Origin: Pelomonas sp. Root1217
GTDB lineage: Bacteria > Pseudomonadota > Gammaproteobacteria > Burkholderiales > Burkholderiaceae_C
DNA: 64,000 nt
Assembly (NCBI RefSeq): GCF_001425705.1
Contig: NZ_LMDC01000001.1
Coordinates: 806,001 to 870,000, forward strand
Direction: 5' to 3'
This document shows positions 8,184 to 16,666 of this stretch, in pieces (positions within the stretch are counted from its first letter, which is position 1; each line of letters starts with the position of its first letter). Under the pieces are notes generated by a model. The model was not told the origin of the DNA. It made no database searches and worked only from the letters and a program-made list of their open reading frames with translations. Position numbers and translations under genes: made by a program.

Positions 8184-9626
8184 ATGTCCACGCCGCCCGA
8201 CCAGTTGCCCAAGCAGGGAAGCGGCAAGACCGCCGTGCGCGAGGTGCTGGAATCGGTCGACACCAAGCCCGCGAAGAGCGACCCGGTAGCCACGGCCAAG
8301 AGCAAGTACGACGCTGCCAAGCTCAAGCTCGAGCAGGATGATCTGGCCAAGGTGCCCGGCGTGGCGCCGCCCGGCGTGGAGTCGGCGCATGCCGCCGTGC
8401 AGAGTGCCCGCAATGGCCTGGTGGCTGACCCGAAGACGCTGCCCGACTGCGCCCGGGCCGTCAAGGCGCTGGACGTGCTGGCCAGGAAGGTGGCCGACTA
8501 TCTCAAGGCCGAGACCAAGGCCGTGCAGCAGCTGAAAAAGAAATACGACGACGCCAAGGCGGAGATCGACAAGGCGCTCAAGGCCCTGCCAGCGACGGCG
8601 CCGACCGGATTGGCGGCTGCATTCGATGCGGTCACCCAGGCCCAGGCCAAGCTGCCTGCCGATCCCAAGACCATCACGGCCTATGTCGACGCCATCAAGG
8701 CCTTGCCGGCATTCAAGACCGCCGTGGCCGACTACGCCAAGGCAGTGGCGCGCAAGGCCAATGTCGACAGCGGCACGGCAAAGTTCGGCTCGACGGGCAC
8801 CGAGCTGAGCAAGCTCAAGGGCTCCGCCAAGCTCAACGGCGAGCAAAAGCGCATCCTCGACCAGGCGCTGAAGGACCAGCTCGGCAAGACCGACAAGGCG
8901 ATGTCTGACAGCGAGCTGAAGAAGTTTGCCCAGACCGTGGTCGACAAGACCAACCAGCTGGCCGAAACCCCGCTGGAAAAGGTGCCCAAGGGCAGCAAGA
9001 CCATCAAGAAGGGGCTCAAGGGGATCAACGAGAAGCTGGCCCAGTCGCCCACGCTCAAGACCAATATCGTCAAGCTGCAGCAGGACAAATGGGTCATCAA
9101 GCTCAACGAGCCGGGCGGGGGCAGTTATTGCGACAAGGTCAACAAGACCATCGCCATCGACCCCAACGACCCGCTCGACGAGGCGCTGGGCGGTCTCGCG
9201 CATGAGACCGGCCACGCGCTGTTCACGCCGCCGCCCAAGCCCACGCTGAACAGCGTGGCGGACGGGCTGGAGTATGTGCGCAAGGCCACCGAGGTGGACT
9301 TCATCGACGAAGGCGAAGCCCAGCTCGTGGCCTGCCGGGCCGCCAAGGAGCATGCGGCCGAGGGCGTGGTGAGCGAGGTGCCGGCCGACGCCTCCGGCAA
9401 GTTCATGGCCATCTACGACAAGCTGGAAAAAGGCGACATCGACGAGGCCACCGCGCGCCAGGAGATGGCCAAGGAGTTCGGCGACCTCATCACCAGCACG
9501 ACCCATGAAGACTACAAGACCTACTATGGCCGCGGCCATATCGACACCTGGAACAGTGCCCATGCGTCCGATCCGGCCAAGCAGCTCGATTACGCTGACT
9601 TGAGCGGCGTGACCCTCTTCCCCTGA
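8184..9626 (+). CDS. Uncharacterised protein with duplicated helical N-terminus and zincin motif (HETGH)
   Basis: I do not recognise this 480-residue protein as a named family. It has no signal peptide or membrane segment. Residues about 39-110 and 118-190 are an internal repeat, each starting KYDxAK, passing LxADPKT and ending ADYxKA; both are Lys/Ala-rich and probably helical. The C-terminal half contains H340-E341-T342-G343-H344 within a small-residue-rich helix, preceded by an acidic DPNDPLDEALGGLAHE stretch and followed by IDEGEAQ, where E376 or E378 could be a third zinc ligand, as in gluzincin peptidases. This suggests a metallopeptidase, perhaps a toxin-like effector. The ATG follows GAAGGAGCG. 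The next gene starts 35 bases after its stop and may be its partner. Confidence 0.7.
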   Translation: MSTPPDQLPKQGSGKTAVREVLESVDTKPAKSDPVATAKSKYDAAKLKLEQDDLAKVPGVAPPGVESAHAAVQSARNGLVADPKTLPDCARAVKALDVLARKVADYLKAETKAVQQLKKKYDDAKAEIDKALKALPATAPTGLAAAFDAVTQAQAKLPADPKTITAYVDAIKALPAFKTAVADYAKAVARKANVDSGTAKFGSTGTELSKLKGSAKLNGEQKRILDQALKDQLGKTDKAMSDSELKKFAQTVVDKTNQLAETPLEKVPKGSKTIKKGLKGINEKLAQSPTLKTNIVKLQQDKWVIKLNEPGGGSYCDKVNKTIAIDPNDPLDEALGGLAHETGHALFTPPPKPTLNSVADGLEYVRKATEVDFIDEGEAQLVACRAAKEHAAEGVVSEVPADASGKFMAIYDKLEKGDIDEATARQEMAKEFGDLITSTTHEDYKTYYGRGHIDTWNSAHASDPAKQLDYADLSGVTLFP

Positions 9627-9661
9627 CCCCGCCAAGCCCAGCACCCTGGAGAGCGCCAGCC

Positions 9662-10105
9662 ATGAGCGACCCGAACCTCTTTGCAACGATTGACCAGCTG
9701 CTGGCCGAGCCGGCGCTGGCCCCCGACAAGGTCGGGCACCTCCTGGGTGTCACCCTCGTGCGCGACCCGGATGCCGACACGCCCGCCGTCGAGGCCTGGG
9801 CGGCGGCGGCAGGCAAGGGCGGGGCGTATGAGGTCATCGACCTGCGCATGCCCGACCCCGACATAGGCGACGGCACGATCTTCCTCAGCGCGACACCGCG
9901 CGGGGACGGGGGCATCGACGGCACGGCCATCGGCGCGCACTACGGGCTCGACTTCAAGACCGAGATTCCGTCGCCGCGCTTTCGCCCTGGCAGCGTGCCG
10001 GTCTATCTGGTGTACGAGCGGGACTGGGGCACGCTGTCCTTTGGCGTCACTGCGGACGCGCAGCGCCGGCTGGTTCGCTTCGTGGTGTCGACGCGCCGCC
10101 GCTGA
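9662..10105 (+). CDS. Small protein of unknown function, candidate partner of the zincin-motif protein
   Basis: This 147-residue protein is not recognised. It has no signal peptide, no membrane segment and an acidic first half, for example LVRDPDADTP and MPDPDIGDG. The second half has alternating hydrophobic residues that suggest beta strands (PVYLVYERDWGTLSFGVTA). The ATG follows GGAGAGCGCC. It lies 35 bases downstream of the zincin-motif gene in the same direction, and its stop nearly meets the convergent sco gene. Size, charge and position would fit an immunity or inhibitor protein, but that is inference only. Confidence 0.6.
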   Translation: MSDPNLFATIDQLLAEPALAPDKVGHLLGVTLVRDPDADTPAVEAWAAAAGKGGAYEVIDLRMPDPDIGDGTIFLSATPRGDGGIDGTAIGAHYGLDFKTEIPSPRFRPGSVPVYLVYERDWGTLSFGVTADAQRRLVRFVVSTRRR

Positions 10106-10108
10106 GCC

Positions 10109-10672
10109 TCAGGGCTGGCGCGCCGCCACTTGTTTGCGGATCGCGTTGACCATGTTTGCATCCGCGCCGGCCAGCATGGAGGTGCGCGCCGTGATGCGGC
10201 CTTCGCCGTCGAGCAGGATGAGCTCCGCGCTGTGATTGAACTCGCCGTCGGGCAGGGCGCGGTACTGGAACTTCAGCAGCGCGGCGATCTTGCGCACCGT
10301 GGCCGGGTCGGTGCGGGCCAGCGTCCATTGCGAGGCGTCCAGGCCACGCTCCTTGGCCATGGCTTCCAGCTTGGCCGGCGTGTCGCGCGCCGGGTCGAAG
10401 CTGATCAGCAGCACCTTCACGCGCTTGCGCTCGGCTTCGGTCAGCGCCGCCTCGGTGTCGCGCGCCGCGTCGATGAGCATCGGGCAGACGAACTGGCAGG
10501 AGGTGTAGAACATGCTGACCAGCACCGGCTGGCCGCGTCCGCCATCCAGGCGGATCACCTGGCCCTGTTGGTTGGTCAGCCTGGCATCCAGCTGGTAGAC
10601 CGAATCGCCGGGCAGGGCGGCCATGGCCGCGCCGGCCAGCAACAGCCAGGCCCAGATCAGAAATCGCTTCAT
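10109..10672 (-). CDS. SCO1/SenC family copper chaperone / thiol-disulfide protein
   Basis: This 187-residue exported protein has an N-terminal signal or anchor (residues 1-19, ending AAMA) and a thioredoxin-like SCO domain. The copper-binding or redox residues are present: C59 and C63 in SCQFVCP, and H147 in EFNHSAELILLD. SCO proteins deliver copper to oxidases and to copper nitrite reductase. It is the third gene of the nirK-nirV-sco operon, overlapping nirV by four bases (ATGA), so copper loading of NirK is the likely role. An earlier start seven codons upstream is possible but would fall before a good signal peptide. Confidence 0.9.
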   Translation of the reverse strand: MKRFLIWAWLLLAGAAMAALPGDSVYQLDARLTNQQGQVIRLDGGRGQPVLVSMFYTSCQFVCPMLIDAARDTEAALTEAERKRVKVLLISFDPARDTPAKLEAMAKERGLDASQWTLARTDPATVRKIAALLKFQYRALPDGEFNHSAELILLDGEGRITARTSMLAGADANMVNAIRKQVAARQP

Positions 10673-11397
10673 GGCTTCACCTCGCGAGCACATCGAAAGC
10701 CCAGGCTGCCGGTGCTGTCGGCCGCGCTGAGAGAGGAAAGCAGTGCCACGCGCATCAGCACGGCGTAGTTCTGGCGGTCCTGCAGGTCGATGGCGCCGGC
10801 GCCACAGAACTTCAGCCGGTCCGGGTCACTGGCGCTGCGGCTGTCGGCGTTGACGAGCAGGGCGTTGAAGTCGTCCACCCATTCCCAGACCACGCCGTGC
10901 AGGTCGCGCACGCCGTAGACGTTCGCCGAGCCCCCTACTGCTGGCAGCGCGCGGTTGGCCGGGCGGGCATACCAGCCCAGGATGCGCGCCAGCCAGGCCG
11001 GGTCGCCGCGAGCGTCGGCGCGCGTGGCGTCGGCCGCGGCGGCGTATTCCCATTCGTACCAGGTCGGCAGTCGGCCGCCTTCGGACTCGCAATAGGCCTG
11101 GGCGGCGAACCAGCTGACCTCGGTGACGGGGGTGTCGTCACCGCCGGCCCCGGCCCAGTGGTGCAGATAGCCAGCGCCGGCGAAGGCCTGAGGCGCGCGG
11201 CTGGCCTGCCATTCGGGGTGGGTGGACAGAAAGTGACTGAACTCGTTGCGCGTGACGGGCGTCTCGCGCATCTGGAAGGCCGCGACGCGCGTCGGCTCGC
11301 GGTCGGTGTCGCGGGCCAGCACGCTGTTGAGCGTGCCCGCCGGCAGGGCCACATAGGCCGCGCCGGCCAGGCCCAGCAACGCGCTGGCCAGGGCCAT
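10669..11397 (-). CDS. nirV: NirV-like protein with formylglycine-generating-enzyme fold
   Basis: This 242-residue protein has an N-terminal hydrophobic segment ([21 protein letters not shown]) and then a SUMF1/FGE-sulfatase type domain. Typical signatures are TPVTRNEFSHFL, TPVTEVSWFAAQAYCESEGGRLPT around residues 95-115, and the C-terminal GSLGFRCARE. NirV proteins lie next to copper nitrite reductase genes in many denitrifiers, and their role is unclear. It is coupled on both sides: its ATG overlaps the nirK stop (TGATG) and its stop overlaps sco. Confidence 0.85.
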   Translation of the reverse strand: MALASALLGLAGAAYVALPAGTLNSVLARDTDREPTRVAAFQMRETPVTRNEFSHFLSTHPEWQASRAPQAFAGAGYLHHWAGAGGDDTPVTEVSWFAAQAYCESEGGRLPTWYEWEYAAAADATRADARGDPAWLARILGWYARPANRALPAVGGSANVYGVRDLHGVVWEWVDDFNALLVNADSRSASDPDRLKFCGAGAIDLQDRQNYAVLMRVALLSSLSAADSTGSLGFRCAREVKP

Positions 11398-12830
11398 CAG
11401 TGCGCTGCCTGATTGGTGGTGGCAGGCTTGGCGGCGCGCTGCTTCTTGACCTCGTCGGCCGAGACGCTGCCGCCCGCGTTGCCCCAGCTGTTCAGCACAT
11501 AGGTCAGGATGTTGGCGACCTCGTCGTCGTTGAGCTGGTTCATCGGCGGCATGACCGAGTCGTAGTCCTTGCCGTTGACCTTGACCTTGCCCGACAGGCC
11601 GTGCAGCACGACACCGACGGCCCGCTTGGCGTCCTGCGCCAGCCAGTCGGACTTGGCCAGCGGCGGGAACACGCCGGGCAGCCCGGCGCCATTGGCCTGG
11701 TGGCAGACCGAGCAGGTGCCGGCGAACAGCGCCTGGCCGGCGGCGATCTGGTCCTTGACCGTCAGGGTGCCGCCCGCGGCGGCCGCAGTGGCGGTGGTCA
11801 CGGCGCCGAGGTTGGGCGCGGCGCGGTCACCGAGGTAGACCGAGTCGACCTCCTTGCCGGAATAGATGCTCTTGTCCTCGGGGCCGTCGATCTTCAGGAT
11901 GGCCAGCGCGCCCTTGTTGAAGGCGCGGAAGATGGAGTGGTCGACCATCACATAGCTGCCCGGCACCTTGGCCTTGAAGTCGACGATGGCCGCGCCGCCG
12001 GCGGGGATCAGCGTCGTCTGCACGTTCTTCTGCGCCAGCGTGCCGCCCTCGAAGCGCACGTTGTCGAAGATGGCGCCGATGACGTGGAAGCTCGACACCA
12101 GGTTGGGGCCGCCGTTGCCGACGAACAGGCGCACGCTCTCACCCACCTTGGCCTTGATCGCCTTGTCACCGGTCAGCGCGCCCTCGGCGCCGTTGAACAG
12201 CACATAGGTCGGCTGCTCGGCGATGGCCTTTTCCATGTCGAAGGGCTGCTGGCCCTTCTCGCGGTACTTGCCGGTCGTGTAGAAGTCGCCCTGCATGACG
12301 TAGAACTCATGGTCCACCTTGGGCAGGCCTTGGGGCGGCTCGACGAGGATGAGGCCGTACATGCCGTTGGCCACGTGCATGCCCACCGGCGCGGTGGCGC
12401 AGTGGTAGACGTAGATGCCTTCGTTGAGGGCCTTGAAGGTGAACTGCGATTCATGGCCCGGCGCCGTGAAGCTGGAGGCCGCGCCGCCGCCCGGACCGGT
12501 GACGCCGTGCAGATCGATGTTGTGGGGCATCTTGCTGCTGGGGTGGTTCTTCAGGTGGAACTCCACCGTGTCGCCCTGGCGCACGCGGATGAAGCTGCCC
12601 GGCACGGTGCCGCCGAAGGTCCAGAAGGTGTAGCTGACGCCCTCCGAGATGGGCATTTCTTTCTCGACGACCTCCAGCTCGACGATCACCTTGGCCGGCG
12701 ACTTGCGCCCGGTCGGTGGCGGCACGAACGGCGGGCTGGTCAGCTGGGCCTGTACCACTGGCAGAGCGGGTGCGCCCTGGGCCAGCGTGGACGTGGTGAT
12801 CGCGGCGAGCAGAAGCAGGCGCAGCAGCAT
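11397..12830 (-). CDS. nirK: Copper-containing nitrite reductase with C-terminal cytochrome c domain
   Basis: This 477-residue periplasmic enzyme reduces nitrite to nitric oxide. A signal peptide covers about residues 1-20. Type 1 copper ligands are H103, C144, H152 and M157; type 2 ligands include H108 and H143, and D106 is the catalytic aspartate. A second cupredoxin domain follows, with a conserved [12 protein letters not shown] segment. After a linker near residue 350, a class I cytochrome c domain carries C373-S-V-C-H377 and a PPMN methionine region. This three-domain form (NirK fused to its electron donor) is known in some Ralstonia and related bacteria. It is the first gene of a minus-strand operon. 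Confidence 0.96.
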   Translation of the reverse strand: MLLRLLLLAAITTSTLAQGAPALPVVQAQLTSPPFVPPPTGRKSPAKVIVELEVVEKEMPISEGVSYTFWTFGGTVPGSFIRVRQGDTVEFHLKNHPSSKMPHNIDLHGVTGPGGGAASSFTAPGHESQFTFKALNEGIYVYHCATAPVGMHVANGMYGLILVEPPQGLPKVDHEFYVMQGDFYTTGKYREKGQQPFDMEKAIAEQPTYVLFNGAEGALTGDKAIKAKVGESVRLFVGNGGPNLVSSFHVIGAIFDNVRFEGGTLAQKNVQTTLIPAGGAAIVDFKAKVPGSYVMVDHSIFRAFNKGALAILKIDGPEDKSIYSGKEVDSVYLGDRAAPNLGAVTTATAAAAGGTLTVKDQIAAGQALFAGTCSVCHQANGAGLPGVFPPLAKSDWLAQDAKRAVGVVLHGLSGKVKVNGKDYDSVMPPMNQLNDDEVANILTYVLNSWGNAGGSVSADEVKKQRAAKPATTNQAAH

Positions 12831-12884
12831 GGCGGGTCTCCGTTGTGGTTCGGGCCATGCTAGGCAGCACAGGTAGGTGCGGCC

Positions 12885-12898
12885 TTGCGCTGGATCAA
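12885..12898 (-). promoter_or_regulatory. Fnr/Dnr-type box upstream of nirK
   Basis: On the minus strand these 14 bases read TTGATCCAGCGCAA: one perfect TTGAT half-site, four spacer bases and a CGCAA half-site. The box ends 54 bases before the nirK ATG, a workable position for activation by an Fnr/Dnr regulator. It lies between nirK and the divergent small gene at 12951. Confidence 0.65.
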
Positions 12899-12950
12899 GC
12901 GGGAGCCCTGGCGGCTATGCTCTTCGCCAGGTCAACCCCACCTTTCTGCC

Positions 12951-13166
12951 ATGCGAGCTGCCTTCAGTCTCCTTGCCCTCGTCATCGTCGCGGCCATCGT
13001 GCTGTCTCTGGCCAAGAAGCAGGCCACGGCGCTGAAACCGCTGCCCGGTTCGCCCGCAGCCAGTGCCGCGCTGCCCATGCCAAAGGCGGTTGGCGAGCAG
13101 GTGCAGAACAGCGTCGACGAGGCCGCCCGCCGCGCAGCCGAGGCGGCCTCCGCGGCCACCAATTGA
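12951..13166 (+). CDS. Small single-span membrane protein, unknown
   Basis: This 71-residue protein starts MRAAFSLLALVIVAAIVLSLAKK, a single membrane span or uncleaved signal anchor, followed by an Ala/Pro-rich linker and an Ala/Glu-rich helix (NSVDEAARRAAEAASAATN). The ATG is chosen because it begins the hydrophobic segment directly. It precedes the RNA phosphodiesterase gene by four bases and is divergent from nirK. No function is known to me. Confidence 0.6.
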   Translation: MRAAFSLLALVIVAAIVLSLAKKQATALKPLPGSPAASAALPMPKAVGEQVQNSVDEAARRAAEAASAATN

Positions 13167-13170
13167 GACC

Positions 13171-13713
13171 GTGGCCGGCCACAAGCTCTTCTTCGCGCTG
13201 CGGCCGGACGAGGAGGCGGCCGAGCGCATCGCGCGCACCGCTGCCGCCGAGCATGTTGCGCGCGGCCTCGTGCCGCGCTTCAGGCCGAGCCACATCTTCC
13301 ACATCACGTTGCATTACTTCGGCCGCTTCGAGGGTGAGCCCAACCCGCAGCTCGTGGCGCGGGCAATGCGCGCTGCGGCCGAGCTTGTCTGGCCGGCCTT
13401 TGATGTCGGCTTCGAGCGCTTTGCCAGTTGGGGCCGCGAAGGCGCACGCCAGCACCCTTTTGTCCTGACCGGTGGCCAGAGCCTGGAGGCGGTGCGCGAG
13501 CTGCGCGACGCGCTGGCCGATCGACTGATCGCTCATGGTCTGTCGGCCGCGAAGGACTATGAGCCCCATCTGACGCTGCGCTACGACAAGCGCCCGGCGC
13601 CGGCTTGGGAGGTTGACCTGACGGGTTGGACAGCAAGCGAGTTCTTGCTCGTCAAAAGCCCTCAGGGCCTGACGCGGCATGACGTCATCGCGCGTTGGCC
13701 GCTGCAGGGCTGA
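13171..13713 (+). CDS. thpR: RNA 2',3'-cyclic phosphodiesterase (2'-5' RNA ligase family)
   Basis: This 180-residue protein has the two HxT motifs of the 2H phosphoesterase fold: H44-I-T46-L and H133-L-T135-L. It starts HKLFFALRPDEEAAERI, the usual LigT/ThpR N-terminus. The family opens 2',3'-cyclic phosphates on RNA in vitro; the in-cell role is unclear. The likely start is a GTG at 13171, since no ATG fits without running through the preceding gene; ribosome-site support is weak. Confidence 0.88.
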   Translation: MAGHKLFFALRPDEEAAERIARTAAAEHVARGLVPRFRPSHIFHITLHYFGRFEGEPNPQLVARAMRAAAELVWPAFDVGFERFASWGREGARQHPFVLTGGQSLEAVRELRDALADRLIAHGLSAAKDYEPHLTLRYDKRPAPAWEVDLTGWTASEFLLVKSPQGLTRHDVIARWPLQG

Positions 13714-13806
13714 GGGCCCGCTCCTACAGGCGCTGAAGCCACCGGCCGACGGACGCGTGGTGGCGAATCAACCATGATCAATCAATCCCTGCCAGCGGAG
13801 GCCACC

Positions 13807-13995
13807 ATGATCCTCAAGCCCATCCTTGCCGTCCTCGCCACCTCGGCCCTGACCATGAAGCTGGTCCAGCACCTGGGCCAGAAGCATCAACAGCGCCGCG
13901 TGCGCCACGACGGTAAGCAGCATCGCGAAGATGTCAGCCGCTGGGAAGCAGAGGGCGGCAATCTGCCGGAGCCCCAGCTGCCGGCCAAGCGCTGA
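13807..13995 (+). CDS. Small hypothetical protein
   Basis: This 62-residue protein begins MILKPILAVLATSALTMKLVQHLGQ, a hydrophobic stretch, and continues with a strongly basic and then acidic tail (KHQQRRVRHDGKQHRED). The ATG at 13807 has a good GCGGAGG site at the right distance; another ATG lies 11 codons upstream with no such site. It is convergent with the DUF72 gene, with one base between the stops. I do not recognise a family. Confidence 0.5.
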   Translation: MILKPILAVLATSALTMKLVQHLGQKHQQRRVRHDGKQHREDVSRWEAEGGNLPEPQLPAKR

Positions 13996-13996
13996 G

Positions 13997-14980
13997 TCAA
14001 CTGTCGATGAGGGCTTTAGCCAGCGCCCGAACGCTCAATGGCGCCGAGCCTTCGGCCTTGTTGGAGATAGTGATGAAGGCGTCCTGCCCGGCGCCCGCCG
14101 TGCCGCGGATGATGCGGGCCAGTTCGGCGCGCGTCTCGGAGTCGGGGTCCAGCATTTCGTTGAACTCGCCATAGCGCTTCTCGGCCTCTTCATAGCCATA
14201 AGGGCCGTGCAGGCGGTTCAGGTTCCAGCGCACCACCAGCGGCCCCGGCCACAGCGCACGCAGCAGCGGCAGTTGTTCGGCCAGCGGTGGCAGCTTGGGA
14301 TGCAGGCCGACGCAGTAGCGCGCGCCCGCGTCGCGCAGCAGGGCGACCAGGTCAGGGCATAGCCAGGCCGCGTCGCGTACCTCGACAGCGATGACGCCGG
14401 CGGGTGGTTTGGGCAGGGCCAGCAGCAGTGCATGCAGCCGGTCGAACTGCTCGCTCATACGCGCAAGCAGTGGCCCGGGCAAGGGGCTGAGCTGGAAGAC
14501 CAGCGCGCCTATCGTCTTGCCCAGGCCTTCGAAGGCGGGCGCGATGAAATCCTGCATTGCCGCGGTTGGGTCCAGGAAAAGCGGGTTGAGTTCCTGGCCG
14601 CGTCCGTCCTCGCTGCGCAGCAGCGCATCCGTGACGAGGCTGGGTGCCTTGACCGTGAAGCGAAAGCCCCGAGGCACCTGCTGAGCGTGGCGCTCGAAGT
14701 CGCTGGCCGCAATCGGCCGGTAGAAGCCGCGATCGATGCCCACGGCGCGCAGCAGCGGATGGGCGGCATAGGCCGTGAGGCCGGTCTTGGACAGCGTCGC
14801 CTCGCTGTGCCTGCCAGCCCAGACCAGCCCCTCCCAGCCCGGGTAGCTCCAGGTCGAGGTGCCGAGGTGGATGTGCGGCGACAGCGCTGCGGCCAGGGCT
14901 TCGTCCTCGGCCGCGGGCGGCGCGGGCTGTACGCCGCGCGGGCGCTTTTCAGGCGGGCCGCCAAACAGCTCGTCCTGCAT
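13997..14980 (-). CDS. DUF72 family protein
   Basis: This 327-residue protein matches DUF72 (YecE-like), a TIM-barrel family of unknown function, sometimes linked to nucleic-acid handling. Visible family signatures are the early IHLGTSTWSYPGWEG near residue 37, FRFTVKAPSLVTD near residue 97, the VEVRDAAW strand and the late VVRWNLN and FITISNKAEGSAP segments. The ATG overlaps the stop of the DUF979 gene (TGATG), so it is the last gene of the minus-strand pxp block. The link to 5-oxoproline use is not obvious. Confidence 0.88.
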   Translation of the reverse strand: MQDELFGGPPEKRPRGVQPAPPAAEDEALAAALSPHIHLGTSTWSYPGWEGLVWAGRHSEATLSKTGLTAYAAHPLLRAVGIDRGFYRPIAASDFERHAQQVPRGFRFTVKAPSLVTDALLRSEDGRGQELNPLFLDPTAAMQDFIAPAFEGLGKTIGALVFQLSPLPGPLLARMSEQFDRLHALLLALPKPPAGVIAVEVRDAAWLCPDLVALLRDAGARYCVGLHPKLPPLAEQLPLLRALWPGPLVVRWNLNRLHGPYGYEEAEKRYGEFNEMLDPDSETRAELARIIRGTAGAGQDAFITISNKAEGSAPLSVRALAKALIDS

Positions 14981-15939
14981 CAGAACATCAGGAATTTCAG
15001 CAGCACGATGTTGACGCCCAGCAGCAGCAGCGCCGTGGGCCATTGCGCGCGGATGACGGCGTTCTTGTCCTTCAGTTCGAGCAAGGCGGCGGGGATGATG
15101 TTGAAGTTGGCGGCCATGGGCGTCATCAGTGTGCCGCAGTAGCCGCAGAACATACCGATGGCGGCCATCACAGCCGGGTTGCCGTGGTGCATGCCAAGCA
15201 GGATGGGGATGCCGATGCCGGCCGTCATGACCGGGAAGGCCGCGAAGGCATTGCCCATGACCATGGTGAACAGGGCCATGCCCAGGGCATAGGCCGCCAC
15301 CGCGAACAAGGCGTTGTCGACCGGGATATAGCTGGTGGTGAGATGGGCCACGGCCTTGCCGACGCCAGCGTCGGTGAACAACAGGCCCAGCGTGGCCAGC
15401 AGCTGCGGCAGCAGGACTGCCGGCCCCATGGTCTCCAGCAGGCGGCGCGCCTCGCGCAGGGCCTGCATGGGGCGCTCGCGCGTCATCCACAAGGCGCCAA
15501 CCAGGCCGACCAGTGCGCCAAGACCGACGCTGATCAGCGTGACATTCTTGGGTTCGACGAGCAGCAGGCCGCCGACGCGGACGTCCTTCAAGGTCAGCGT
15601 GCCGACCAGGGCCAGTGTCGTGATCGCCAGGATGGGCAGGAAGAGTTTGTTGCCCAGGCGCGCGGCGCTGGCCTGGCGCTCTGCGGGCTCCCGCTGGCCA
15701 TGCTTGCCGAGGGACACGCCGCCCAGGCCGCCGAGTGCGGCAAGCATGAGGACGATCAACCCGCAGACGACGGGCGGCAGGTTGTCGCCGACCAGGTAGA
15801 TGACGGCCCACAAGGCCCAGAACAGGCTGCTGCTCCAGCGCCGCGGGTTGCTGCGGTCGCGGCAGGTCAGCCATGCGACGATCAGCAGCGCGGCGCCGGT
15901 CAGCAGGAAGAGCTGGTCGAGCTTGAGGAGGGCGTTCAT
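14980..15939 (-). CDS. DUF979 family membrane permease component
   Basis: This 319-residue integral membrane protein has about nine hydrophobic segments. It matches DUF979, which is regularly found as a pair with DUF969. Conserved-looking parts are MGNAFAAFPVMTAGIGIPIL near residue 236 and FCGYCGTLMTPMAANFNIIP near residue 268, which resemble the re-entrant loops of ion-transporter superfamily carriers. It follows the 5-oxoprolinase genes pxpBCA, so transport of 5-oxoproline (pyroglutamate) is a reasonable guess. It overlaps DUF969 by four bases. Confidence 0.85.
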   Translation of the reverse strand: MNALLKLDQLFLLTGAALLIVAWLTCRDRSNPRRWSSSLFWALWAVIYLVGDNLPPVVCGLIVLMLAALGGLGGVSLGKHGQREPAERQASAARLGNKLFLPILAITTLALVGTLTLKDVRVGGLLLVEPKNVTLISVGLGALVGLVGALWMTRERPMQALREARRLLETMGPAVLLPQLLATLGLLFTDAGVGKAVAHLTTSYIPVDNALFAVAAYALGMALFTMVMGNAFAAFPVMTAGIGIPILLGMHHGNPAVMAAIGMFCGYCGTLMTPMAANFNIIPAALLELKDKNAVIRAQWPTALLLLGVNIVLLKFLMF

Positions 15940-16652
15940 GGCTTGGCTTCCTCTTCAGCACGGGCGCGGGCGATGTCCTGCGGCAGGCGATGGTCCATCC
16001 GGATCAGCCGCGCGGCGTGGATGACGAAGGCGGCAATGGCCGTCGGGATGCCCCACAGCGCGATGTGCAGTGGGTCGGTGACGATGCCGTTCTCGGCCAG
16101 GAAGGTCTGCATCAGCACGATGGAGCCGAAGGCGACAAAGATATCCTCGCCGAAGAAGAGGCCGACGTTGTCGGTCGCCGCGGCCATGGCCTTCCATTTG
16201 TCGCGCACCGCCTGTGGCACGAGGCCGTGGGTCTTCTCGGCGGCGGCCTCGGTCATGGGCGCAACCAGGGGCCGAACCATCGGGGCATGGCCGCCGAGGG
16301 ACGTCAGGCCCAGCGCCGCGGCGGTCTCGCGGATGAAGAGGTAGACGACGAGCAGACGACCCGCCGTCGCCGAGCGTATGCCTGCGATCCAAGCCTGGGC
16401 ACGTTCGCGCAGGCCGTGGCGCTCCAGCAGGCCGATGATGGGCAGTGGCAGCAGCAGGGTCAGCGGCAGGTTGCGCGTCTTGACGAAGCCGGTGCCGAGC
16501 TTGGCGAGGATGAGGTCCGGCGGCAGCTTGGCCGCCAGGCCGGTCGCGATGCCCGCCACCGCGACGACCAGGACGGGGTTGAAGCGCAGCACGAAGCCGA
16601 CGATGACGACGGCGACGCCGATCAGCGGCCACAGGGAAACATCTGCAGTCAT
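15936..16652 (-). CDS. DUF969 family membrane permease component
   Basis: This 238-residue membrane protein has five to six hydrophobic segments and matches DUF969, the obligate partner of DUF979. The central TRNLPLTLLLPLPIIGLLERHGL and the VGLFFGEDIFVAFGSI segment are typical. With DUF979 it probably forms one split secondary transporter. It sits between pxpA and DUF979 in a tight operon, 14 bases after pxpA. Substrate is inferred from neighbours, not from the sequence. Confidence 0.85.
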   Translation of the reverse strand: MTADVSLWPLIGVAVVIVGFVLRFNPVLVVAVAGIATGLAAKLPPDLILAKLGTGFVKTRNLPLTLLLPLPIIGLLERHGLRERAQAWIAGIRSATAGRLLVVYLFIRETAAALGLTSLGGHAPMVRPLVAPMTEAAAEKTHGLVPQAVRDKWKAMAAATDNVGLFFGEDIFVAFGSIVLMQTFLAENGIVTDPLHIALWGIPTAIAAFVIHAARLIRMDHRLPQDIARARAEEEAKP

Positions 16653-16666
16653 GAAAAAGACTCCGG

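Noticed and set aside
8184-10105. The zincin-motif pair as part of a type VI secretion cluster
   Set aside because: No vgrG, PAAR, hcp or tss genes are in the window, so an effector role cannot be tied to a secretion system here.
13997-15961. A single 654-residue fusion of a DUF72 domain with a long N-terminal part
   Set aside because: The upstream part is an out-of-frame reading of the DUF979 gene. DUF72 begins properly at the ATG at 14980, which overlaps the DUF979 stop.
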